Origin: an uncultured Aquimarina sp.
GTDB lineage: Bacteria; Bacteroidota; Bacteroidia; Flavobacteriales; Flavobacteriaceae
DNA: 64,000 bases
Assembly (NCBI RefSeq): GCF_947496855.1
Contig: NZ_CANMED010000007.1
Span: 372,001-436,000 of the forward strand
Direction of reading: 5' to 3'
Part shown: piece by piece, positions 34,632 to 43,887 of the stretch
How positions within the stretch are numbered: position 1 is the stretch's first letter
Layout of the letters: every line of letters starts with the position of its first letter
Notes under the pieces: generated by a model
Told to the model about the DNA's origin: nothing
The model's input: only the letters and a program-made list of their open reading frames with translations
Database searches by the model: none
Program-made: the position numbers and the translations under genes

Positions 34632-35459
34632 TTGAAAATTAATTTCAGAAAAATAGGAAGAAGATTATTACGATTTATAGTATTCATTATTATTTTGATT
34701 CTTTGCGGATATATATTTCTATATGTAAAACAAGAACGTTTCTTTTTTAACCCTAAAATATTACCCAAGGATTATACATATTCTTTTGATCAGTCTTTTG
34801 AAGAAATCAATATTGCTGTAGAGAATGATGTGAATTTAAATGCTTTATTATTTAAAACTGATTCGATTAGTAAAGGCATAATCCTATACTTTCATGGCAA
34901 TGCAGGGGCAATTCATGAATGGGGAGAACGAGCATATTTATATACAGAAAATAGCTTTGATGTCTTATTCGTAGATTACAGAGGATATGGTAAAAGTGAT
35001 AGCTTTTACGAGGAAGAATCTGAACTGTATAATGATGCCCAAAAAATATATGATTATGTGCTTACTCGTTATGAAGAAAAAGAAGTAATTGTATTAGGGT
35101 ATTCAATAGGAACAGGTTTTGCATCGTATACTGCAGCAAAGAATAACCCTAAACTTCTTATTTTAGAAGCTCCTTATTATGCTTGGAACGAATTCATAGC
35201 CAATATAGCTCCTGTTCCACAAGCATTGATTAATTACGAAATTCCATCCTATAAATTCTTAGGAGAGGTTCAATCCCCTATTCGGGTTTTTCACGGTGCT
35301 AAAGATTTTCTGATCAAACCAGAAGATCATTCTAAACGATTAAAAAAGTTATATCCCGATAAAATCGAACTTACACTCATCAAAGGTGCTGGGCATAATG
35401 GTATTTATCTTTCTAAACAATATTACGATGAGTTAAAAGAATTGCTAGATAGGTATTAA
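34632..35459 (+). CDS. Membrane-anchored alpha/beta hydrolase
   Basis: This 275-residue protein has one N-terminal membrane helix (about 12-33) and an alpha/beta hydrolase domain. The oxyanion loop is YFHGNAG (near 86-92), the nucleophile is S158 in LGYSIGTG, and the acid and base are Asp in GAKDFLI and His in GAGHNGIY. The start is a TTG at 34632. It is like the YfhR/BEM46 group. As the last gene of the operon it may edit an acylated glycolipid, but the substrate is not known. Confidence 0.85.
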   Translation: MKINFRKIGRRLLRFIVFIIILILCGYIFLYVKQERFFFNPKILPKDYTYSFDQSFEEINIAVENDVNLNALLFKTDSISKGIILYFHGNAGAIHEWGERAYLYTENSFDVLFVDYRGYGKSDSFYEEESELYNDAQKIYDYVLTRYEEKEVIVLGYSIGTGFASYTAAKNNPKLLILEAPYYAWNEFIANIAPVPQALINYEIPSYKFLGEVQSPIRVFHGAKDFLIKPEDHSKRLKKLYPDKIELTLIKGAGHNGIYLSKQYYDELKELLDRY

Positions 35460-35460
35460 A

Positions 35461-35497
35461 AAAAATGAGCAAGATTATTAGTCTTGCTCATTTTTTT
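35461..35497. terminator. Bidirectional intrinsic terminator
   Basis: AAAAATGAGCAAGA and TCTTGCTCATTTTT form a 14-bp stem around a six- or seven-base loop, with a T-run on the forward strand and an A-run that serves the convergent gene. Confidence 0.88.
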
Positions 35498-35518
35498 ACC
35501 TTTTTATTAATCTTACAG

Positions 35519-36358
35519 TTACATCATTCTCAAATTAATAACTTCTTGTTCGGTAAGTATACGCCAATGACCCCTAGGAAGATCTTTCTTAGTTAATCCT
35601 GCAAAAATAACTCTATCTAGTTTCACAACACCGTATTTTAGGTGTTCAAAAAGTTTTGTTACTATTCCATTTTTAGAAGACATCAATTGAATTCCAATTT
35701 CACTTTTAGCAGCTCCTTCTATATAAGAAATCTCATCTACTTGAATAAAACCTTCTTCTAATTTGATCCCTTTTTCTATTTTTTGAAAATCTTCGAACTT
35801 AAGATTACGATCTAATTCTACATGAAATATTTTACGAACTCCTGTTTTATGATGAGTCAGTTTCTTTTCTAAATCCACATCATTTGTAAACAGTAATAAT
35901 CCCGTCGTATTACGTTCTAATCTACCAACTGGTTTTAATCTGTTTTTAGAAGCATTGGCTACTAAATCCATTACTGTTCTAGTTTTCTCTGGGCTAGTAG
36001 AGGTTACAAAACCTTTGGGTTTATTAAGCAATACATATTCTTTTTTCTCCGGAGTTATCAGTCGTCCATCAAATTTAACCTCATCAGTTAGCTTTACTTT
36101 ATAACCCATTTCGGTAATTGGTTTACCATTTACCCAAACACTACCTGTTTTGATATAGAGATCTGCATCTCTTCTGGAGCAAACACCAGAATTAGCCACA
36201 AATTTATTTAATCGAATTTCATCAGAATCAGAAATCTTCTTTGGTGAGTTATTTGCTTTTTTCACAGGAGCATTACCTCTAGTATATGATTTCTTTTTAG
36301 GATTCCCTCCTTGTCTTCCACTTCCTTTTCCGCTATTGGAATTGTCTCCACGACTCAT
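35519..36358 (-). CDS. rRNA/tRNA pseudouridine synthase, RluB/RsuA family
   Basis: The 279-residue protein has a Lys/Gly-rich basic N-terminus (1-45), an S4 RNA-binding domain (about 48-95, RLNKFVANSGVCSRRDAD) and a RsuA/RluB catalytic domain. Where the family has GRLD with the catalytic Asp, this protein has GRLERNTTGLLLFTND, so E148 replaces it. The codon is clearly GAA. The next motif, LLLFTND, is intact. It may be active with Glu, or work only in RNA binding. In other flavobacteria the gene sits beside mevalonate and UbiA genes; here a nitrilase and a small secreted protein gene intervene. Confidence 0.85.
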   Translation of the reverse strand: MSRGDNSNSGKGSGRQGGNPKKKSYTRGNAPVKKANNSPKKISDSDEIRLNKFVANSGVCSRRDADLYIKTGSVWVNGKPITEMGYKVKLTDEVKFDGRLITPEKKEYVLLNKPKGFVTSTSPEKTRTVMDLVANASKNRLKPVGRLERNTTGLLLFTNDVDLEKKLTHHKTGVRKIFHVELDRNLKFEDFQKIEKGIKLEEGFIQVDEISYIEGAAKSEIGIQLMSSKNGIVTKLFEHLKYGVVKLDRVIFAGLTKKDLPRGHWRILTEQEVINLRMM

Positions 36359-36406
36359 ATCTTACATTTTTTGCAAAGATAGCTGTTTAGTTGTTAGAAA
36401 TAACAA

Positions 36407-37363
36407 CTATTCTTCATCAAACCTAACAGTACTTTGACGTTCTCTACTCACACTCAATTGTGTAACATCAGGTCTAGAATAGTGTCCAACTGGATCAAAA
36501 TTCTGACGTTCTTGTAACACACGATTAAAATCTAAGGTTTCCATTAACAATCCTTCCTTATTAAGAACAGGTTCTAGAATCCATTCTCCATCGGGCCCTG
36601 CAATACAAGAACCTCCATTACCCAAAACATCCGGAGATTTTTTTAAAATTCCGTCTAAATGCGGTGTAGTTGCAGGAAAATCTTCTTTACTCATTAAACT
36701 CGAAACAGAAATCACATAGGATCTAGATTCTCTAGCTATAAAACGAGTAATATCTTTGGTATTATAATCACTTCCTGGCCAAACGGCAACATGCAGATTC
36801 TCTCCTTGCCCATATAAAGCTGCTCTTGGTAATGGCATCCAGTTCTCCCAGCAATTTAAACCTCCCACAGTAAATGCTTTGAGAGAATGTACCCGAAGTC
36901 CATTTCCATCTCCAGGTGCCCAAGTCAATCGTTCTTCATATGTGGGTTGTAATTTACGATGTACTGATTTAATTTCTCCATCTTCATTTATATATACCAA
37001 CGAAGCATATAAACTATGACCTCCTCTATCTAATGGTCGTTCTATAATACCTAAATAAACCGCTATTTCGTGTTCTTTTGCTAAACTACAAATTGTATCC
37101 AGATCACCTTTTTCTATTACTACGGCATTCTGAGCATAGTGCGCATGAATTTCTTTCTGAATTGTGTTATCAAATTGTGCTCCGTCGGTTAGTGAAACCC
37201 AGAACGGATAACCTGGTAACAATGTCTCTCCAAAAACGATAAGCTCTGCTTTTTTTAAGGCAGCTTCGACAATTGAATTTTTTATTTTTTCTATAGTGGC
37301 TTTTTTATCTAACCATATTGGTGATATCTGTGCCAATGCAACAGTAAGTAATTGATTCTTCAT
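36407..37363 (-). CDS. Nitrilase-family carbon-nitrogen hydrolase
   Basis: The 318-residue product has the complete nitrilase catalytic triad: E46 (FGETLLPGYP), K137 (HRKLQPTYEER) and C171 (GGLNCWENWMPL). The LNCWEN context is that of true nitrilases or cyanide-degrading enzymes and not of amidases. It converts a nitrile to an acid and ammonia. There is no signal peptide. It is 48 bases upstream of the pseudouridine synthase and may be a separate unit. Confidence 0.9.
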   Translation of the reverse strand: MKNQLLTVALAQISPIWLDKKATIEKIKNSIVEAALKKAELIVFGETLLPGYPFWVSLTDGAQFDNTIQKEIHAHYAQNAVVIEKGDLDTICSLAKEHEIAVYLGIIERPLDRGGHSLYASLVYINEDGEIKSVHRKLQPTYEERLTWAPGDGNGLRVHSLKAFTVGGLNCWENWMPLPRAALYGQGENLHVAVWPGSDYNTKDITRFIARESRSYVISVSSLMSKEDFPATTPHLDGILKKSPDVLGNGGSCIAGPDGEWILEPVLNKEGLLMETLDFNRVLQERQNFDPVGHYSRPDVTQLSVSRERQSTVRFDEE

Positions 37364-37814
37364 TAAGAATGTCTAGTTTTATCTTTTTGTATTCAAGCAT
37401 GCCGTTAAGGTTTACAAATTTTAAGGATTTAGTTAACGAATAATTAACATTCAAAAAATTGATTTTCAATTACTTAAATTCAAATATCAGCGATACGGCT
37501 AAACCCCAAGATAACGTTAAGTTAACATTAAAGGAGTCGCTAAAATTTAATTATTCGCATTTCAACAATATTAAGATTTGAGAATTTAACAGCAAAAAAA
37601 ATAATCTGCCTTCATACTCCCAAAGTAAACTTATAAAAAGTATATATTATTCAAAGTTCAATTTATGTTAAAACGTTCACTTTTTTACATAATGGTAAAC
37701 TTAGGAACACATTCTAATAAAATTCAAACAAAAAAAAATCTACCTGCCACATCTACATTTGTAGTATAAAATTTAAACAAACAATATTTTATAACTCAAA
37801 TTAAAACATTAAAA
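37364..37814. other. Long AT-rich divergent promoter region
   Basis: No gene seen in 451 bases between the nitrilase gene (reverse) and the small secreted protein gene (forward). GTTAAC-type palindromes recur (37433, 37521) within a block rich in TTAAC. A TACATTTG box at 37754-37761 is a good -7 element for the forward gene. The rest looks like simple AT-rich DNA. Confidence 0.5.
37754..37761 (+). promoter_or_regulatory. -7 promoter element TACATTTG
   Basis: Exact match to TAnnTTTG, 53 bases before the ATG at 37815. No TTG is found at the expected distance upstream, so only the -7 half is supported. Confidence 0.45.
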
Positions 37815-38159
37815 ATGAAAAAGTTAATTGTATTATTAGTAGTAGTTCTAGCATCAACTCAAATTTTTGCAAATGACAAAAACACAAAAGAAACAAACAA
37901 ACAAAAACTAAGAAGTGAAATAGCTCTTTTATTAGAAAAGCCGCAGATCAAATTAGATCGTAATGAAATTAACGCTAGTATAGAGTTTGTATTAAATATT
38001 AAAGGTGAAATTGTAATCCTAAACGTTGATTCAGAAAAAGAAGCAGTAGTAGATTATGTAAAAAATAGATTAAACTACAAAAAAGTAGATTCTGATATCA
38101 CAAGAACAGGAAATGAAATATTCACGTTAAGATTAAAGGTATTGAATCCTGATTCTTAA
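37815..38159 (+). CDS. Small secreted protein, TonB-C-terminal-like
   Basis: This 114-residue protein has a signal peptide (ending IFA) and a mature part of about 90 residues (SIEFVLNIKGEIVILNVDSE, VKNRLNYKKV) which follows the pattern of the small TonB C-terminal-like fold seen in many flavobacterial secreted proteins. Function unknown. It stands alone, with a hairpin at 38181-38215. Confidence 0.65.
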   Translation: MKKLIVLLVVVLASTQIFANDKNTKETNKQKLRSEIALLLEKPQIKLDRNEINASIEFVLNIKGEIVILNVDSEKEAVVDYVKNRLNYKKVDSDITRTGNEIFTLRLKVLNPDS

Positions 38160-38180
38160 ACTTACATTCAAAAACATATA

Positions 38181-38215
38181 AAAGCAGCTACATTGGTAAA
38201 ATGTAGTTGCTTTTT
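38181..38215. terminator. Intrinsic terminator
   Basis: AAAGCAGCTACATT and AATGTAGTTGCTTT pair (one G-T) around a short loop and a T-run follows. It lies between convergent genes and probably serves both. Confidence 0.8.
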
Positions 38216-38221
38216 GATTTT

Positions 38222-39130
38222 CTACCAAAATATCTTATCCAAAATCATATGAACATCAATTAATACGATACTAAACACACCAGACACAATAATCAGCTTA
38301 AGAGTGTTATGCAACCAAACATAATGTGTTCTCTCGTATGATTTCCATAAAGCAATCAGAAATAAAAATAACAGTCCTAAGCATATATAGAAATAGAGGT
38401 GCATAAAACCTATTTCATACCTTGTTAATAACAGATAAATAGGAAAGCAAGAAGCAAGTACGAGTAAACTAATTAATCTTTTAGAAGTCCTCTCTCCATA
38501 TAGAATAGGTATGGTTTTATAATTTTGAGCCACATCACCTCTAAGATTTCCCAGATCTTTAACCATTTCTCTCATCACCAACATTAAGAATAAAAAAGTT
38601 GCATGAACAAAAACAACTTCGTCAAAATTCTTATAGTAGATAAATACAGCAAAAAAAGGTGTTATAGATAATGTTGAAGCAACAAAATTTCCTAAAAAAG
38701 GCATTTTTTTAAGTTTATGGGAATAAAACCATATCCCAAAAATATATAAGGAGAAAAACATAACTGCCCTAAATGAAACATAACTAGCAAGTATTACTGA
38801 AAGAAAGTTTAGCACAAAGTACCCAGTTAATTTAGTGCGCTGACTTACTAAACGATCCAGCATAGTTTTCTGAGGCCTATTTATGAGGTCCTTTTCTCGG
38901 TCGTAAAAATTATTAATAATATATCCAGCTGCAATTACTCCTGCAGACGCTAAAACAATTACAAACAAATTAGTATCAAAAAGAACATTTCTTAACGGTA
39001 TATGAGGAGCTAGAATGAATACAGAAGTAAGGTATTGTGCTAAGACAATCACGAGAATATTATACCCCCTAACAATAGAAAAAAGACTCAATAACTTTAG
39101 AAGAATGAGTTTATTTTTTCTGGAAAGCAT
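38222..39130 (-). CDS. UbiA-family prenyltransferase (geranylgeranylglycerol-phosphate geranylgeranyltransferase-like)
   Basis: The 302-residue protein has about eight membrane helices and the two prenyl-diphosphate Asp motifs: NNFYDREKDLINRPQK (N/D-rich first site) and KDLGNLRGD (second site). It is like the UbiA enzymes annotated as geranylgeranylglycerol-phosphate geranylgeranyltransferase in Flavobacteriia. It follows the mevalonate kinase gene by 15 bases, in the usual flavobacterial order. The true acceptor in Bacteroidota is uncertain. Confidence 0.85.
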   Translation of the reverse strand: MLSRKNKLILLKLLSLFSIVRGYNILVIVLAQYLTSVFILAPHIPLRNVLFDTNLFVIVLASAGVIAAGYIINNFYDREKDLINRPQKTMLDRLVSQRTKLTGYFVLNFLSVILASYVSFRAVMFFSLYIFGIWFYSHKLKKMPFLGNFVASTLSITPFFAVFIYYKNFDEVVFVHATFLFLMLVMREMVKDLGNLRGDVAQNYKTIPILYGERTSKRLISLLVLASCFPIYLLLTRYEIGFMHLYFYICLGLLFLFLIALWKSYERTHYVWLHNTLKLIIVSGVFSIVLIDVHMILDKIFW

Positions 39131-39145
39131 TCTGATATGTTCTTA

Positions 39146-40081
39146 TTAAAAGTTGTAAACCACTTCTAATTTATAATCTTTAAGAGCAGATTGAGCTTTA
39201 TCTAAGTCTTGAGTAAATCCTAGAATATAACCTCCACCACCAGAACCACATAACTTAAGATAATAATCGTTAGTTTCTATTCCATTTTTCCACAATGCAT
39301 GGAATTGTTTAGGAATCATAGGTTTAAAATTATCTAAAACAACATTAGATAATTGTTTGATGTTTGAGAATAATGATTTTATATCTCCTTGAAGAAAATC
39401 ATCAACACATGCATCCGTATGCTTTACGAACTGATTTTTAAGCATTGTACGAAAGCCTTCTTGTTTCATGTTTTCCATAAAGATACTAACCATAGGAGCA
39501 GTTTCTCCAACGATTCCACTGTCTAATAAAAACACAGCTCCCTTTTTATTGTCCACACTTTGCGAAGGAATTCCTGCCGGTTCTATATTATCTTTAGAAT
39601 TGATAAGGATCGGAAGACTCAAATAACTATTTAAAGGGTCTAAACCTGAGCTACTACCATGGAAAAATGATTCCATTAGCCCAAAAATCTCCTTAAGTTT
39701 CAGTAGTTTATCGCGTGTTAGGTTTTCTAAAACCGTAATTTTATTATCCGCATATTTATCATAAATCGCAGCCACCAATGCTCCGCTACTTCCTACTCCA
39801 TATCCTTGAGGAATACTACTATCGAAATACATTCCAGATTCAACGTCTTCTTTCAATCTTTGTAAATCGAATTTAACAACACCTTTATTCTGAATTTTAT
39901 CCAAGTAATTTGTAAACTCGCTTAAACTTTTGTTGGATTTAACGGCTTGTTCATCTGGATTTTCAGATACTTTGAGAGCACCTTTAAAGAAATTATAGGG
40001 AATAGAAAGACCTTTAGAATCTTTAATTATTCCGTATTCGCCGAACAAAAGTATTTTCGAGTAAAATAGTGGTCCCTTCAT
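39146..40081 (-). CDS. Mevalonate kinase (GHMP family)
   Basis: The product is a GHMP kinase with the ATP-binding GYGVGSSGALVAA loop, an N-terminal FYSKILLFGEYGIIKDSKG block that is typical of mevalonate kinase, and the C-terminal LCGSGGGGYILGF glycine-rich motif. The reaction is mevalonate + ATP to 5-phosphomevalonate. The ATG at 40081 is preferred, as an upstream ATG (40117) adds 12 basic residues. It is 12 bases from mvaD, or 48 from the preferred start, and lies in the same operon. Cytoplasmic. Confidence 0.85.
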   Translation of the reverse strand: MKGPLFYSKILLFGEYGIIKDSKGLSIPYNFFKGALKVSENPDEQAVKSNKSLSEFTNYLDKIQNKGVVKFDLQRLKEDVESGMYFDSSIPQGYGVGSSGALVAAIYDKYADNKITVLENLTRDKLLKLKEIFGLMESFFHGSSSGLDPLNSYLSLPILINSKDNIEPAGIPSQSVDNKKGAVFLLDSGIVGETAPMVSIFMENMKQEGFRTMLKNQFVKHTDACVDDFLQGDIKSLFSNIKQLSNVVLDNFKPMIPKQFHALWKNGIETNDYYLKLCGSGGGGYILGFTQDLDKAQSALKDYKLEVVYNF

Positions 40082-40128
40082 TAGTTTGTTATTCTTATAT
40101 CCAATTTGTCTAACCATTTAGGATAAAG

Positions 40129-41214
40129 TTACAACAATTTAGCACCTAATCCTATTTTGTCGCAAATATACTGCCCTTTCTGACAATATACAACTAACTC
40201 ACTCTTAATGAAATCCATCACTCCGTCTTTCTCAGAATCCGGATATAATATATGTACATTTGCACCAGCATCTAGTGTAAAACAGATCTTAGATCCAGTT
40301 TCCTTTCTATACTCCCAGATTTTATTAATTACGGACAATGTATTTGGTTTCATTAAAATGAAATAAGGTAGCGAAGTCATCATCATTGCATGTAGCGTCA
40401 ATGCTTCACTTTCTACAACTTCAATAAACTCGTCTAAATCTCCTGACGTCAAAATATCTTTTAGTCTAATGATATTTTTATTCGCCTGTATAAATCGTTC
40501 TGATGAAAAAGGATGACCATGCATTAAATCATGACCAACAGAACTGCTTACTTGCTTCTCTCCTTTATCTACAAGAAGAATAGTATCCTGATAATTAGTA
40601 AAATTTGGATGAACATCATATGGAAATTTAATTGCATAAGCATCACTGCTTTCTGCAACCTCTTTGTGTTTTCCCCATACAGTTATAGGTCCTTCTATAC
40701 TTCTACTAGCGCTTCCTGATCCTAATCTAGACAAAAAAGAGGTTTTTTGTATATATTCTTCATCAGTCATCGCCGGATTTATTTGTTTATCTAATTGCAT
40801 TAAACAATATGCTAAAGCACTCATACCGCTTGCAGAAGATGCAATACCACTGCTATGTGGAAAAGTATTACTTGTATCTATAACAAACTTATAATGCTTC
40901 AGAAAAGGAACATATTCTATAATTCTTTGGAAAAAACTTTGGATTTTTGGCTTGAAATCTGGTTTTGGCTCACCTTCAAAAAACAATTCAAACTGAAAAT
41001 CTTCAGAAGTATTTTCTAACTTTTCATACTGCAATGTTGTCTCTGTTTTACAAATATCTAAGGTAAAACTTATCGAAGGGTTTTCCGGTAATTGTACTGG
41101 TCGCTTTCCCCAATATTTAACTAAAGCTATATTACTCGGTGATGAACAAGAAATAGATCCTCTATCAAGTTTTACTGAAGATATTTTAGAGACAAATTGG
41201 CTATAATCACCCAT
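40129..41214 (-). CDS. mvaD: Diphosphomevalonate decarboxylase
   Basis: The 361-residue GHMP enzyme has the mevalonate diphosphate decarboxylase start, SPSNIALVKYWGKR, and the SGIASSASGMSALA phosphate loop. It also has SRLGSGSASRSI and the late FTLDAGANVHILYP block. It converts mevalonate 5-diphosphate to isopentenyl diphosphate, the last step of the mevalonate path. First gene of the mvaD-mevalonate kinase-ubiA operon. A TAnnTTTG box lies at 41240-41233. Confidence 0.93.
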   Translation of the reverse strand: MGDYSQFVSKISSVKLDRGSISCSSPSNIALVKYWGKRPVQLPENPSISFTLDICKTETTLQYEKLENTSEDFQFELFFEGEPKPDFKPKIQSFFQRIIEYVPFLKHYKFVIDTSNTFPHSSGIASSASGMSALAYCLMQLDKQINPAMTDEEYIQKTSFLSRLGSGSASRSIEGPITVWGKHKEVAESSDAYAIKFPYDVHPNFTNYQDTILLVDKGEKQVSSSVGHDLMHGHPFSSERFIQANKNIIRLKDILTSGDLDEFIEVVESEALTLHAMMMTSLPYFILMKPNTLSVINKIWEYRKETGSKICFTLDAGANVHILYPDSEKDGVMDFIKSELVVYCQKGQYICDKIGLGAKLL

Positions 41215-41232
41215 AATGCAAAATTATTTTGG

Positions 41233-41240
41233 CAAAGATA
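41233..41240 (-). promoter_or_regulatory. -7 promoter element TATCTTTG for mvaD
   Basis: Exact TAnnTTTG on the reverse strand, 19 bases before the mvaD ATG. No clear TTG upstream at the expected spacing. The leader would be short. Confidence 0.4.
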
Positions 41241-41312
41241 AGCTGTTAAGTGGTTTTAAAAGTAAGCTAGTAAAAATAAATTGCTATTTTAGTATTTAAC
41301 TAACTAATCCTA

Positions 41313-41786
41313 ATGAAAAAAAAGTTACTACGAATAGCTGTTGCCTTATTATTATGCCTACTAATAGGTTTTTTAGGCAATATTGCTACTCAAACATCCA
41401 TTAGTACTTGGTATGTAACTTTAGAAAAACCATCTTTTACTCCGCCTAATTGGCTATTTGCCCCTGTATGGACAGTCCTCTATATTATGATGGGAATAGC
41501 AGCAGGAATTGTTTGGAGTAAAGGTTTTTATCATAAATGGGTAAAAACTGCGTTATATCATTTTGGGTTTCAACTTTTACTCAATGCTGCGTGGTCCATT
41601 TTTTTCTTTGGAATGCGTAATCCATTGATTGCGCTTGTGGATATACTTGCCCTGTTTATCCTATTATTGTTTACAATCAAGTGGTTCAAAGTTGTAAACT
41701 CAACAGCCGCTTACCTACTTATCCCTTACTTGATTTGGGTTGCTTTTGCAACTGCATTAAATTTTAGTATATGGCAACTTAACTAA
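41313..41786 (+). CDS. tspO: TspO/MBR family membrane protein
   Basis: This 157-residue protein has five membrane helices and the conserved TspO blocks WYVTLEKPSFTPPNWLFAPVW and LIALVD. TspO binds porphyrins, and in eukaryotes cholesterol; in bacteria it is tied to stress and light response. It is divergent from mvaD and 26 bases upstream of a TetR-type regulator gene, with which it may be cotranscribed. In other flavobacteria it can sit inside the mevalonate operon. Confidence 0.9.
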   Translation: MKKKLLRIAVALLLCLLIGFLGNIATQTSISTWYVTLEKPSFTPPNWLFAPVWTVLYIMMGIAAGIVWSKGFYHKWVKTALYHFGFQLLLNAAWSIFFFGMRNPLIALVDILALFILLLFTIKWFKVVNSTAAYLLIPYLIWVAFATALNFSIWQLN

Positions 41787-41812
41787 ACCAAGAATGAAGG
41801 AATAAAATTTTT

Positions 41813-42370
41813 ATGAACAAAAAGTCAATCGTCTTACAGACAACTTTAGAATTAATTACAAAACAAGGAATACAGGCTACTTCTCTTTCGCAAATTATTA
41901 AAGAATCTGGTGTTGCTAATGGAACCGTATATCATCATTTCAAGAATAAAGAAGAAATTATAACAGAACTTTATTTAATGCTTACTCAAGATTTTGGGAC
42001 TGTTGTTATGCGTAACATCCCTGAAGATGATATTAAAAAGCAGTTTTCAATTATGTGGCTTAATTTATTTCATTATTTCGTGAATAACCCTCTTGCTTTT
42101 GTGTTTTCTGAACAAATAGCCCGATCACCAGAAATTCCTCAATCCTTAAAGGATAAGGCTAGACAATATTATGGTGAAATCGAGAATTATTTCAAAACAG
42201 GTATTCGCCAAAAAGTATTTAAATCATATAATTCCATGGTCATGGAAGAATTATTTTTTGGTAATGTGGTATCTATTGTAAAAATTCACGAAAACGAAAA
42301 AGTAAAACTGCTAGATAAACACATCAATCAAGCTATAGAAATATCCTGGAAGGGATTCTTAAAAGATTAA
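41813..42370 (+). CDS. TetR/AcrR family transcriptional regulator
   Basis: The 185-residue product has the N-terminal TetR helix-turn-helix (QTTLELITKQGIQATSLSQI, SGVANGTVYHHFKNKEE) and a helical ligand-binding part. It follows tspO by 26 bases. The ligand is unknown. It may control itself and tspO. Confidence 0.9.
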   Translation: MNKKSIVLQTTLELITKQGIQATSLSQIIKESGVANGTVYHHFKNKEEIITELYLMLTQDFGTVVMRNIPEDDIKKQFSIMWLNLFHYFVNNPLAFVFSEQIARSPEIPQSLKDKARQYYGEIENYFKTGIRQKVFKSYNSMVMEELFFGNVVSIVKIHENEKVKLLDKHINQAIEISWKGFLKD

Positions 42371-42396
42371 TATTCGTTGATCTTTAAAATTGAATG

Positions 42397-42434
42397 AATA
42401 TATCCTGTCGAATAATTATTTGACAGGATATATT
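42397..42434. terminator. Hairpin between convergent genes
   Basis: A perfect 13-bp stem (AATATATCCTGTC and its complement) with a 12-base loop lies just after the TetR stop. There is no T-run directly after the stem, but a long A-run further on gives U-rich RNA on the reverse strand. Probable terminator. Confidence 0.6.
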
Positions 42435-42472
42435 GAGTTATAGTTTAAAAAAAAAAAAATCTGGTTGGTGAT

Positions 42473-43255
42473 TTAGTTAAATACCACATTAACACACGAA
42501 TCTTTATACAAATTCTTGACGGCTGCTTGTATCGCTAGTTTTGGATCTTTTGTCTTACCCACAGGTTTTCCTTTATAATACACCCCTCCATTTCCTTTCC
42601 AAGAAAACTCTTCGCTATGAGATTTTATAAGCCTAACTCCATCTTTCCTTGTAATCTGAAAAGATTCTAATTTCTGATCATATTCTAATCCTGCTGGAAA
42701 ATACACCTCAGTAACAAACTTAGTATCTCCATTCCCATACATATAACAAACACATTCTCCGATATCTTTTGCTTCAGAAACTCTTACCATATTGTTTTGC
42801 ACAATCCGCCATCTTTCATCAATCTGAATTCCTACCATATCCATTAACATGGTCCCTTTTTCTGCTAGTTTTTTATTAATGAATGATTCAAAACCAACAA
42901 CAGCCGAGATGATTCCTGCATTATCTTTTTGATTCTGAAAAACAATTTTATCTAAGGTGAGTCTAAAACTATAATTATCATCATTGATAATATCATCTAA
43001 TTGTGAAGAAACATTTTTCTTATCATAGTTTTTCCTAACTAAAGCACCTGATAAATTAACATAAACGGTATTACCGCTATATTTTTCATCAAATAGATAC
43101 AAAACATCATTTTTTTTAGCGCCTCTTTGTAGATCGTTAATCTTATTAATATAATCCATCAATAGCTTTTTTATCGGCTCTTCAACGCTGGCCTGAGCAA
43201 CAAAGGTGCTATTGCAAATAAAAATAATAATAAATGCTAGTGTAATTTTTTTCAT
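42473..43255 (-). CDS. Secreted protein of unknown function
   Basis: The 260-residue protein has a signal peptide (ending in VAQA) and a mostly polar body with a CVCYMYG pair near the middle and a late Cys. No family recognised; the central region (VVGFESFINK, VGIQIDERWRIVQNNMVRV) recalls SnoaL/NTF2-like folds that hold a small ligand. Cell location is periplasmic or outer. Confidence 0.65.
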   Translation of the reverse strand: MKKITLAFIIIFICNSTFVAQASVEEPIKKLLMDYINKINDLQRGAKKNDVLYLFDEKYSGNTVYVNLSGALVRKNYDKKNVSSQLDDIINDDNYSFRLTLDKIVFQNQKDNAGIISAVVGFESFINKKLAEKGTMLMDMVGIQIDERWRIVQNNMVRVSEAKDIGECVCYMYGNGDTKFVTEVYFPAGLEYDQKLESFQITRKDGVRLIKSHSEEFSWKGNGGVYYKGKPVGKTKDPKLAIQAAVKNLYKDSCVNVVFN

Positions 43256-43329
43256 AGTTAGTAAGGTAATGGTTAAACCTTTTTAAGATACAAAAATTTA
43301 CACAGATTTCCGAGAAGTATTAAAACAAC

Positions 43330-43887
43330 TTAATTTTTTAAAAAACTTAATTCCAACAACTTATTCAAAGTCCTAAGGTTTCTAGTCGTTGTTTGGCACT
43401 TTAATTTTTTTTCAAAAAAAATATTATTCAGTTTTGTTTTTCCATAACCATTAGCGACAAATAAGTAAATTACATTTTTAGTAATTATAAATTCTTCAGG
43501 ATCAAAAGATGCTTTAGAAAGTTCTTTTACTGCAAAAGAATCAGGCCGACTACATAGAAGCATGAAGTACATTTTTTTATCATCAATCTGACCACTATCC
43601 AGTCTTTTTCTATAAGGGTTTTTCTGAAGAATTTCATTCAGAGTATCATAAGTAATTATTAATATAGGGACATCAAAATCAAATCGTTTCTTGATAGCTG
43701 TTTGAATTTTAGCCTGTAAAACATCTATATTACTCGAAGTATCTCTAAAAACAACATTTCCACTTTGTATATATGTTACAACATCGCTAAATCCTAACTT
43801 TTCCAGCATCTCTTTAAGGTCAGCCATTTTAATCTTTTTATGACCACCCACATTGATTCCACGAAGTAAAGCGATATATACATTCAT
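43330..43887 (-). CDS. DUF1697 family protein
   Basis: This 185-residue cytoplasmic protein starts with YIALLRGINVGGHKKIKMADL and has YIQSGNVVF, both family marks of DUF1697. The function of the family is not established. It follows the BaiN-like gene directly; the stop of that gene abuts its ATG. Confidence 0.9.
   Translation of the reverse strand: MNVYIALLRGINVGGHKKIKMADLKEMLEKLGFSDVVTYIQSGNVVFRDTSSNIDVLQAKIQTAIKKRFDFDVPILIITYDTLNEILQKNPYRKRLDSGQIDDKKMYFMLLCSRPDSFAVKELSKASFDPEEFIITKNVIYLFVANGYGKTKLNNIFFEKKLKCQTTTRNLRTLNKLLELSFLKN

Noticed and set aside
40531-40894. Forward frames inside mvaD
   Set aside because: They are antisense shadows of the well-supported decarboxylase gene.
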